In this document: one piece after another, positions 1-5,242 of the stretch
Numbering within the stretch: the stretch's first letter is position 1
How the letters are laid out: each line of letters starts with the position of its first letter
From: Candidatus Gerdarchaeota archaeon
GTDB taxonomy: Archaea; Asgardarchaeota; Heimdallarchaeia; JABLTI01
NCBI GenBank assembly: GCA_016840945.1
Contig: JAEORJ010000115.1
Location: 1 to 5,630 of the forward strand
Length of the DNA: 5,630 bases
Reading direction: 5' to 3'
The notes under the pieces: model-generated
The model's input: only the letters and a program-made list of their open reading frames with translations
Told to the model about the DNA's origin: nothing
Databases searched by the model: none
Translations under genes and position numbers: made by a program

Positions 1-37
1 AATCTTTACCTATTTCAATTAATTGAACAGCTTTCAT
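1..37 (-). CDS. N-terminus of a probable zinc-dependent medium-chain (alcohol) dehydrogenase, partial
   Basis: Reading leftwards from an ATG at 37-35, the window shows only twelve codons, MKAVQLIEIGKD, before the edge. This opening strand is typical of medium-chain dehydrogenase/reductase enzymes of the zinc alcohol dehydrogenase type, which oxidise alcohols or polyols with NAD(P)+ in the cytosol. No catalytic or nucleotide-binding residue lies inside the window, so the family call rests on the N-terminal pattern alone. There is no Shine-Dalgarno sequence before the ATG, but a TATA-like element at 61-68 sits at the distance that would place the transcript start at or next to the ATG, so the message is probably leaderless. 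It lies 69 bp downstream of the zinc-ribbon gene at 107-649 on the same strand, with its own promoter, so it need not be in the same operon. An unrelated protein with a similar first strand is possible. Confidence 0.5.
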   Translation of the reverse strand, partial: MKAVQLIEIGKD

Positions 38-39
38 AG

Positions 40-53
40 TTGATTTTAATCAA
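40..53. repeat. Short inverted repeat between TATA box and start of the dehydrogenase-like gene
   Basis: TTGATT and AATCAA are perfect 6-bp arms around a two-base centre. The repeat lies between the TATA-like box and the ATG at 37, where a bound repressor would block transcription, and a second perfect palindrome (TCAATTAATTGA, 15-26) lies just inside the gene. Such AT-rich palindromes arise often by chance, so an operator role is only a suggestion. Confidence 0.25.
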
Positions 54-60
54 TTGTAAA

Positions 61-68
61 TTTAAAAA
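61..68 (-). promoter_or_regulatory. TATA-box-like promoter element for the dehydrogenase-like gene
   Basis: On the minus strand this reads TTTTTAAA and is followed by another AT-rich stretch. Its centre is about 27 bp from the ATG at 37, the normal archaeal TATA-to-start distance, which suggests a leaderless transcript. The region is AT-rich throughout, so a chance match is possible. Confidence 0.4.
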
Positions 69-106
69 TATGTCTTACTCTAGGAAGGTGAAATTTTAAT
101 TATTTA

Positions 107-649
107 TCAGAATTCTTTACATAATTCTATCATAAATAAAATAATTAAAACTATTCCGATTAATGAACAGATGCCAACAACCCATGCAATTATTTTTTTA
201 GTTTTGGTTAAATCTGTTCTTTTTTTACCTGTATAAATAACTGTTTGCGTACTATAAGTTGGTCTTAATTCTGCTCTATACTCCATTTCTCTTTGTTCTC
301 TATACATTGGATCAACATCTACTAAAGGTTCACGTGGACTGGTTGTATGTTTTGAACCACAATGCATACAATATTTCGGCTGAGCAAAAGTGATTTGATT
401 GCAAACCTCACAATTAACTACTGACATTTGCTTTTTTTGATATTTTTCCCAAAAAACTATAATTCTGACTTTACATTGTTTACAAAAATAATTATTATCT
501 AGATGAGCAAAATCTTCCTTAAAAAAATTCTTTGTCCCACAATTTGGGCAATAAATTTCTTCACCTGGAATATCTCTAAGAATAATTAATTCTTTCTTAC
601 TTTCTTCATCTTCTTCATCTACGGATTTTTTATCAAAAGAATATGACAA
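107..649 (-). CDS. Tail-anchored double zinc-ribbon protein (paralogue 1)
   Basis: A 180-residue protein of unknown function. An acidic N-terminus (about 11-20) precedes two zinc ribbons: C34/C37 with C56/C59, then C80/C83 with C94/C97 (CPNCG, CKQC, CEVC, CMHCG). A charged linker of about 55 residues follows, then one hydrophobic helix at about 153-175 with only ELCKEF after it. There is no N-terminal signal peptide, so the plan is that of a tail-anchored protein with zinc ribbons in the cytosol; the lysine/arginine-rich stretch at 142-152 before the helix agrees with this by the positive-inside rule. Zinc ribbons of this kind usually bind protein or nucleic acid; nothing shows which. The start is TTG at 649-647, placed 6 bases after GGTGG. 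An ATG at 654-652 is out of frame and reaches a stop after 11 codons. The neighbour at 705-1223 is a paralogue: over residues 34-98 I count 29 identities in 65 gap-free positions. Confidence 0.85.
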   Translation of the reverse strand: MSYSFDKKSVDEEDEESKKELIILRDIPGEEIYCPNCGTKNFFKEDFAHLDNNYFCKQCKVRIIVFWEKYQKKQMSVVNCEVCNQITFAQPKYCMHCGSKHTTSPREPLVDVDPMYREQREMEYRAELRPTYSTQTVIYTGKKRTDLTKTKKIIAWVVGICSLIGIVLIILFMIELCKEF

Positions 650-655
650 TTCATC

Positions 656-660
656 CCACC
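656..660 (-). promoter_or_regulatory. Ribosome binding site deciding the TTG start of paralogue 1
   Basis: On the minus strand this reads GGTGG inside a longer GGGTGGG. It lies 6 bases before the TTG at 649 and only one base before the out-of-frame ATG at 654, so spacing supports TTG. The same site in the paralogue (1225-1229) is GGAGG. Confidence 0.55.
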
Positions 661-686
661 CTAACTATCAATTATTAGTTCTTTCA

Positions 687-694
687 TTAAAATA
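687..694 (-). promoter_or_regulatory. TATA-box-like element upstream of paralogue 1
   Basis: On the minus strand this reads TATTTTAA, about 41 bp before the TTG start, predicting a leader of roughly 15 nt that contains the ribosome binding site. The upstream gene's TATA-like box lies about 40 bp before its third codon, and the two leaders look alike (TTAAGTGAAAAGCTA against TTAATGAAAGAACTA), so the promoter was probably copied with the gene. Read-through from the upstream paralogue is also possible, since no T-tract terminator is seen on this strand between them. Confidence 0.4.
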
Positions 695-704
695 TTTCTT
701 TTTT

Positions 705-1223
705 TCATTTATCCAATTTTCGCCTAATTCTAATAAAGGAATGTATTAAAAACCCAAAAATACCTAGAAACAAAAATGGTACACAACTACACAATGAACA
801 ACATATTGGCCAATCTGAGCTAACTATACTATCTACAATGTTACCTACATCCGAATCTCTCCTTTTTTTATCTAATTCTTTGGATAATTGTTTAGAACTT
901 CTTCCTGCTATTCTTTGTTGTTTTGTCCCACAATGGATACAATAAATCATCCGATTAAAGGTTAATTGATAACAATTTTCGCAATGAGTAAGAGCTCTAT
1001 GACCATTTTCAACATCTTTCCAAAAATCATTTAATCGAACACTACAATTTTTACAGAAATAATTCAATTCAACTCCTGAAGCTTTTTCCTTAAACAAATT
1101 TCTTGATCCACATTTTGGGCAAAACATCACTTTACCAGTTAGTGGTCTTAGAGATTTAGTATAGTCAAAAAAGACATCCTTTTCTTTATCTATAGAATCA
1201 TCGAATGTATAGGACAGATTCAT
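705..1223 (-). CDS. Tail-anchored double zinc-ribbon protein (paralogue 2)
   Basis: A 172-residue protein of unknown function, related to the gene 55 bp downstream. It has two zinc ribbons with the same spacing as the paralogue: C35/C38 with C57/C60 and C81/C84 with C95/C98 (CPKCG, CKNC, CENC, CIHCG). A basic linker (about 101-122) leads to a hydrophobic segment at about 139-163. Two features differ from the paralogue: a cysteine cluster at 141, 142, 145 and 147 at the start of the membrane segment, and a strongly basic tail (RIRRK, 165-169) after it. The basic tail favours the C-terminus in the cytosol, which fits badly with cytosolic zinc ribbons, so topology is uncertain. The ATG at 1223 lies only one base after GGAGG, whereas a CTG at codon 3 (1217-1215) is 7 bases after it and aligns with the paralogue's TTG start, so the true start may be CTG, giving 170 residues. 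Confidence 0.83.
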   Translation of the reverse strand: MNLSYTFDDSIDKEKDVFFDYTKSLRPLTGKVMFCPKCGSRNLFKEKASGVELNYFCKNCSVRLNDFWKDVENGHRALTHCENCYQLTFNRMIYCIHCGTKQQRIAGRSSKQLSKELDKKRRDSDVGNIVDSIVSSDWPICCSLCSCVPFLFLGIFGFLIHSFIRIRRKLDK

Positions 1224-1224
1224 C

Positions 1225-1229
1225 CCTCC
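1225..1229 (-). promoter_or_regulatory. Shine-Dalgarno site with unusual spacing, paralogue 2
   Basis: On the minus strand this reads GGAGG. It is one base from the ATG at 1223 but 7 bases from the CTG at 1217, the same 7-base gap that separates GGAGG from the TTG start of the protease gene at 1402. This spacing raises the possibility of CTG initiation. Confidence 0.55.
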
Positions 1230-1253
1230 AATTTAAACAAAATAGCTTTTCAC

Positions 1254-1261
1254 TTAATAAA
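1254..1261 (-). promoter_or_regulatory. TATA-box-like element for paralogue 2
   Basis: On the minus strand this reads TTTATTAA. A transcript start about 26 bp downstream would fall near 1231, just ahead of GGAGG. Two overlapping perfect 8-bp palindromes, AGAATTCT (1261-1268) and TTCTAGAA (1265-1272), lie directly upstream and could be part of a control site. Confidence 0.4.
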
Positions 1262-1332
1262 GAATTCTAGAAAAAAACAAGGTGATATGCTAAAAAAATT
1301 ATTCAAATTCCTCTATTGCCAAAACAATGGCG

Positions 1333-1357
1333 TTTATAAAGGCAAAGTAAGTATAAA
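1333..1357 (+). promoter_or_regulatory. Two TATA-like boxes ahead of the metalloprotease gene
   Basis: TTTATAAA at 1333-1340 and TATAAA at 1352-1357 are the best TATA matches in the divergent region. They predict transcript starts near 1363 and 1380, giving leaders of roughly 20 to 40 nt that would contain the GGAGG at 1390-1394. A 5-bp inverted repeat, TTGCC (1316-1320) and GGCAA (1341-1345), brackets the first box and is a weak operator candidate. Confidence 0.45.
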
Positions 1358-1389
1358 CTACTATCATTAAAAGCAACCGACATTATTTC

Positions 1390-1394
1390 GGAGG
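1390..1394 (+). promoter_or_regulatory. Shine-Dalgarno site fixing the TTG start of the metalloprotease
   Basis: GGAGG with 7 bases to the TTG at 1402. No in-frame ATG, GTG or other TTG lies between the upstream stop codon (TAA at 1354-1356) and this position, and the TTG start leaves a complete signal peptide, whereas the first in-frame ATG (codon 25, 1474) would remove it. Confidence 0.7.
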
Positions 1395-1401
1395 ATTATA
1401 T

Positions 1402-3885
1402 TTGGGTAAAAAAACTCCTGTTATAATTTTAGGTTTATTGCTAATTTTAAGCAATTTCCTAGCTATTTATACTATGAGCTTGCCTACTGAAAATAACAAC
1501 AAGATTTCTTTTTCATACACTGATCCAAATACCGTTGAAATCACACCCGTTACTCTCGAGAAATCAATTGAATCATTACAATCTAGCTTTACAACTATGG
1601 ATCGCCGTGGTCCACAGAATTTTGCTGTTATTTGTGTTCATCCATCAGATCATCTTGCTACCCGATGGACAATTCCAGAGCATGAAGATATCATGGAAAC
1701 AATTAATCAATTTTATCAAAATGCAAGTGATGGAGCTATTTCCATCAATTATCAAGTAGAAGGTTGGTACGATCTTGGTAATAATTGGAATCATTATGGT
1801 ACTATAGATGCTGGTTCACTTGTCGTGAACAATTGGAAAACCGTTGTTCAAGATGCTATTGCTTTAGCTGATGGTGATATTAATTTTGCTAATTATGATT
1901 ATGTCATAGTTTGGATCAATACTGCTTGGTGGCGTGGTTGGGCTTCTATTGGTAAAAATATCAATATTGATACCGATGATGGTTCTTTCACAATAGCTGC
2001 GACACTTTGCGGTGAAAATGCTGGAAGTGATATTGAACGTGTTTGGGGACGAACAGCTCATGAAATGGGTCACTTGTTTGGTTTACAACATACTCATGGC
2101 TCAAATGAAGGTGGGACCAAAAATTATGAAAGTTGGTACAGTCTTATGGCTCGAGCATATCCTTCAGCATTAAATACCTACAGTAAATTATTCGATGGAA
2201 CAGGTTGGTTCGATACTGGCAATAATATGGAAGTAATTGATTTAGGTGGCTCTGATTCATTTCATGTTAGACCAAGACATTTGGAAATTATTGGTGATAT
2301 CCAAGCCTTAAAAGTAAAAGTATCTAATTCGGTTTATTATATGGTCGAAGTAATCGAACAAAAAGCTGAAGATGCATGGTTGCCTGATGAAGGTGTCTAC
2401 ATTTATCTTGTAGACAAGAATGAACCAAATGATGATGAATGTACTGATCAAGATGGTATTCCTGGTACTGCTTCTGTTGATGATTGTCTCTATGATGTAG
2501 GAGATTCATTTGAGGATACAGATAATGGTATTTACATATCAGTAGATGATTTTTCATTCGATGGTTATGATATTACAGTAACCAATGCTGGAGATGGTGT
2601 TCCTGATTTGATGATAACTGAATGGGGTAATCCTCCTGGTCATCCAGGACCATACGAAACACCAGATATTTGGTGCGATAGTCCAGTTAATGGTTATGGT
2701 CATTATCGCCATAGAGATGGTAATGATAATCCTATTGGTATTGGTGATGAACCTTTACTCAATGAATTTAACAGACTTTATGCTCGAATCTGGAATATTG
2801 GCGAAGTCGATGCTACAGGAGTTACTGTTACTTTTTATGAGAATAAACCAATTGGTGTAGGTGATTCTGGTACTTGGGGATATATTGGTCAAGCAACGGT
2901 TAATGTTCCTCATGGAACCAGTCGTACTTGTTATGTTCAGTGGAAACCATCATATAATACAGCTGATAAACCAGATGGTTTGCAGGATATTCATTCATGC
3001 GTAAAAGTAGTAATTACTAAACACGCGTTGGAAAATGATGCTGGAAATAATCTTGCCCAAGAAAACATTGGTACTTTTGAAGTTCTAAGTGCTGGTGCTC
3101 CAATGCCCGATATGAAATTAGATTCACGATTTGGTCCAGTAACTGGCACGTTCAACATTGTTAATCCCTTCAAAGAATACAAAGATATCTACGTCAATGT
3201 TTTAGATGTTACTCCTGGTTGGAACATTTCAGGGATTGATATTGGTAAGATCATTAATTTCGCACCAGGTGAGGAAATAAAATATGATGTAGTGATAACA
3301 CCAGGTCCAGATGTTGCCTTTACAGATACAGTAGAAGCTCATTTAATTGCTTGCGTCGAGGTAATCCCTGGTGATAGTGTAGATTTCACTGGTGATATCC
3401 ATTTAGAAGCCTATGGTGGTGTAACAATCTCTGCTACAGTTGTTTATAGAAGTGATTTAGATATCAATGCAAAAATCATCAATGAGAATAAATTTGAAAT
3501 CTATGGTTCCCTCAGTTTCTTAGATGGTGTACCAGAAGGTGTTGTGCCTTCAAATCCTGGAGATCGCTTGATTTACTTAACCATTGTCAATAAAGACAAT
3601 ACTTATGATACATACAATGCTACAGTATCGATCGATGAAGATGGTGATTATACTACAGAGATTACCCTAAAAACTGGTGCTTACAAAGTTAAGGGTTATT
3701 ATGCTGGATCAGAATTCATCGCTTGTGATGATTCTGTTACCCTTGTAGTTGATTTACTAACAACTTCTGTTTGGACTAGTGGTGTTTTTCCTGGATTTAG
3801 TTTATTCATAGCTGTAGGAGCTATTTTTGGTATAACTGTAATAGTTAGCTTAGCTTCAATTAATAAGAAAAATCAACTAAAGTAA
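1402..3885 (+). CDS. Secreted, membrane-anchored metzincin-type zinc metalloprotease
   Basis: An 827-residue exported protein. Residues 1-25 form a signal peptide (KK followed by a leucine/isoleucine-rich core). The catalytic domain covers about 70-290 and contains the zinc motif HEMGHLFGLQH: H220, H224 and H230 as ligands, E221 as general base, with a Met-turn candidate SLMA at 247-250. That extended motif with a third histidine is the mark of metzincins; an M6-like (immune-inhibitor A) assignment is possible from the overall plan, but the subfamily is uncertain. An acidic module (about 335-395) with C347 and C362 may bind calcium or form a disulphide. Residues about 401-560 resemble a CARDB-type adhesion module (ARIWNIGEVDATGVTVTFYE), and two further beta-sandwich-like domains follow (about 565-680 and 690-785). 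The end has PGF at 797-799, a hydrophobic helix to about 818 and a basic tail. It probably degrades extracellular protein while anchored at the cell surface. It forms its own transcription unit. Confidence 0.88.
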   Translation: MGKKTPVIILGLLLILSNFLAIYTMSLPTENNNKISFSYTDPNTVEITPVTLEKSIESLQSSFTTMDRRGPQNFAVICVHPSDHLATRWTIPEHEDIMETINQFYQNASDGAISINYQVEGWYDLGNNWNHYGTIDAGSLVVNNWKTVVQDAIALADGDINFANYDYVIVWINTAWWRGWASIGKNINIDTDDGSFTIAATLCGENAGSDIERVWGRTAHEMGHLFGLQHTHGSNEGGTKNYESWYSLMARAYPSALNTYSKLFDGTGWFDTGNNMEVIDLGGSDSFHVRPRHLEIIGDIQALKVKVSNSVYYMVEVIEQKAEDAWLPDEGVYIYLVDKNEPNDDECTDQDGIPGTASVDDCLYDVGDSFEDTDNGIYISVDDFSFDGYDITVTNAGDGVPDLMITEWGNPPGHPGPYETPDIWCDSPVNGYGHYRHRDGNDNPIGIGDEPLLNEFNRLYARIWNIGEVDATGVTVTFYENKPIGVGDSGTWGYIGQATVNVPHGTSRTCYVQWKPSYNTADKPDGLQDIHSCVKVVITKHALENDAGNNLAQENIGTFEVLSAGAPMPDMKLDSRFGPVTGTFNIVNPFKEYKDIYVNVLDVTPGWNISGIDIGKIINFAPGEEIKYDVVITPGPDVAFTDTVEAHLIACVEVIPGDSVDFTGDIHLEAYGGVTISATVVYRSDLDINAKIINENKFEIYGSLSFLDGVPEGVVPSNPGDRLIYLTIVNKDNTYDTYNATVSIDEDGDYTTEITLKTGAYKVKGYYAGSEFIACDDSVTLVVDLLTTSVWTSGVFPGFSLFIAVGAIFGITVIVSLASINKKNQLK

Positions 3886-3917
3886 AGAATAACTCTTTAC
3901 TTTTTTCTTTTTTATTT
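3879..3917 (+). terminator. Hairpin plus T-tract terminator after the metalloprotease
   Basis: AAAGTAAAGA (3879-3888) and TCTTTACTTT (3894-3903) form a perfect 10-bp stem around the loop ATAAC, followed by a T-rich run to about 3917. The protease stop codon (3883-3885) is inside the left arm. Archaeal termination mainly needs the T-tract, and the hairpin makes the call stronger. Confidence 0.75.
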
Positions 3918-3965
3918 CTTAATTTTTGTTTAGTTAACAATTGAAATGTCTATTCCGTTATCTTT

Positions 3966-3985
3966 TTAAGTTAGATTGAACTTAA
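3966..3985. repeat. 7-6-7 inverted repeat upstream of the longin/membrane gene
   Basis: TTAAGTT (3966-3972) and AACTTAA (3979-3985) are perfect 7-bp arms around AGATTG, ending 23 bp before the TATA-like box of the next gene. The spacing suits binding by a dimeric regulator. A six-T run follows at 3988-3993, so the repeat could instead be a weak second terminator of the protease transcript. Confidence 0.45.
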
Positions 3986-4008
3986 GCTTTTTTATTTTAA
4001 TAATAATA

Positions 4009-4014
4009 TTTTAT
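4009..4014 (+). promoter_or_regulatory. TATA-box-like promoter of the longin operon
   Basis: TTTATA centred about 31 bp before the ATG at 4043 predicts a transcript start near 4038, leaving at most a few leader bases. No purine-rich ribosome binding site precedes the ATG (bases 4033-4042 read TAGAAAAACC), so the operon message is probably leaderless or nearly so. Confidence 0.5.
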
Positions 4015-4042
4015 ACAAATAAATAGTAGATGTAGAAAAACC

Positions 4043-5242
4043 ATGAGTAATTTTAGCTTACATTTAATTGATGTTACATCACAAGAAGCAATTAAAATGG
4101 CTGGTGTTGAAACAATTGAACAAGACAAACTCTTTGGTCTTATTCGTAGTATCGCTCAAATGGGGCAAACTATTGGTACAAGTGGTATAGTAAATATTGA
4201 ATTGCAAAACGATAGAGTTTTTGCTTTCACAGATACGACTAATAAAGATAATCTACTATTACTAATCGTTCCAATTTCTTCAGATAAAGATAAGATCTAT
4301 AAGAAATTTGAGAAATTTCTAAATGCTATCTTTAAACCTAAAAACAATTTATTTGTTGATGCATTAAATGGTTCTTCTGATGCTTATAAAAAGTCTCAAC
4401 AAATTTCATCCAAGTATTTTAAACAAATGAATATTTCTTATAATCAATCCCGTATGCCTTTTACATTAAATTTCATAATTGGTTTAATAACAACTTTTGC
4501 AATAGCTGAATTGGTAATCGCTTTACCAATGCTTTTATCTGAGAATGCTTATTCATGGTATGGCAATTTTTCCACAACATTTTCTTCATCATTAGCATTT
4601 ATTTTTCTAACAATAGTTGCTTTTAAATATGGTTTGAAGAGCGAATCAGGTAGAGTGTGGTTTTTATTAGGAATCGCCTTTTTCTTTATGACCGTAGCAG
4701 AAATTACTTGGGCAATTCTTGATCTCTTCCTTCATCAAGACCCATATCCATCTTTAGCAGATGCTTTCTGGATCATTGGGTATATTATAATGTTAGTTGC
4801 ACTTATTCTTGAAGATAGACAGGTGAAAATTCCTAGAAATATCGTTTTAACAATAATTTGGTCACTTGTCCTTATAGGTGCAGGTCTAGCAATTTATTTC
4901 ACATTAGCAGAAGATATTTACTTGTATGAGGATTATAATTTCCTTGAAAAATCAGTTTCAACTTTTTATGTTTTCTGGGATATCATTTTGATATTCGTTT
5001 TAGGATTGATTTTCTTTAAATATAGACAAGGAAAAATTGGTGTTTCATGGTTGTTAATAATGTTAGGGATTGTTATCACTGCTGCAGCTGATATTATGTT
5101 TTCCTATCTTGATTGGAACGAAATTTATGAGCAATATCAGAATTACAATGATGTAATGTTTGTCACAGGTTATTACTTGATAGCAATTGCTGGTGTGTTG
5201 CATTTGAGAACACTAATTGATGAGGAATTGTTGAACAAATGA
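4043..5242 (+). CDS. Longin-like domain fused to an eight-helix membrane sensor-type domain
   Basis: A 399-residue membrane protein that I cannot assign to a named gene. Residues 1-105 are soluble and follow the order strand, strand, helix (IEQDKLFGLIRSIAQMGQ, 25-42), strand pair (GIVNIEL and DRVFAFTD), strand (LLLLIVPIS, 71-79), helix (82-97), as in the longin/roadblock-like domains common in Asgard proteins. A linker (106-138) leads to eight hydrophobic helices at about 140-164, 175-197, 204-229, 239-256, 266-288, 304-326, 333-355 and 369-388. YPSLADAFWIIGY (235-247) resembles the loop-helix motif of integral membrane sensor domains that in bacteria precede GGDEF or kinase domains, but here no output domain follows; the chain ends soon after the last helix (RTLIDEELLNK). 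The longin-like domain may be the output or docking part. The stop codon overlaps the start of the next gene (ATGA), so the two products are probably made together. An unrelated N-terminal fold is possible. Confidence 0.75.
   Translation: MSNFSLHLIDVTSQEAIKMAGVETIEQDKLFGLIRSIAQMGQTIGTSGIVNIELQNDRVFAFTDTTNKDNLLLLIVPISSDKDKIYKKFEKFLNAIFKPKNNLFVDALNGSSDAYKKSQQISSKYFKQMNISYNQSRMPFTLNFIIGLITTFAIAELVIALPMLLSENAYSWYGNFSTTFSSSLAFIFLTIVAFKYGLKSESGRVWFLLGIAFFFMTVAEITWAILDLFLHQDPYPSLADAFWIIGYIIMLVALILEDRQVKIPRNIVLTIIWSLVLIGAGLAIYFTLAEDIYLYEDYNFLEKSVSTFYVFWDIILIFVLGLIFFKYRQGKIGVSWLLIMLGIVITAAADIMFSYLDWNEIYEQYQNYNDVMFVTGYYLIAIAGVLHLRTLIDEELLNK

Noticed and set aside
83..96. Plus-strand AGGAAGGTG resembling a ribosome site, followed by GTG
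   Set aside because: The GTG frame reads only GTG AAA TTT before a TAA stop, and no other start follows at a useful distance.
652..654. ATG as the start of zinc-ribbon paralogue 1
   Set aside because: It is out of frame with the ribbon protein, reaches a stop after 11 codons, and is only one base from the GGTGG site.
1535..1759. Open frame of 74 codons on the plus strand inside the protease gene
   Set aside because: It overlaps the protease signal and catalytic region in another frame, with no ribosome site and a composition without recognisable domain features; it is a shadow.
1864..2073. Antisense open frame opposite the protease catalytic domain
   Set aside because: The coding strand is fixed by the zinc motif and signal peptide; the antisense product has no recognisable features.
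2324..2557. Antisense frame encoding a histidine- and glutamine-rich peptide
   Set aside because: The histidine-rich look comes from reading the many GAT/GGT-type codons of the acidic protease module backwards.
2991..3182. Antisense open frame of 63 codons opposite the protease beta domains
   Set aside because: No promoter or ribosome site, and it is fully covered by a well-supported gene.
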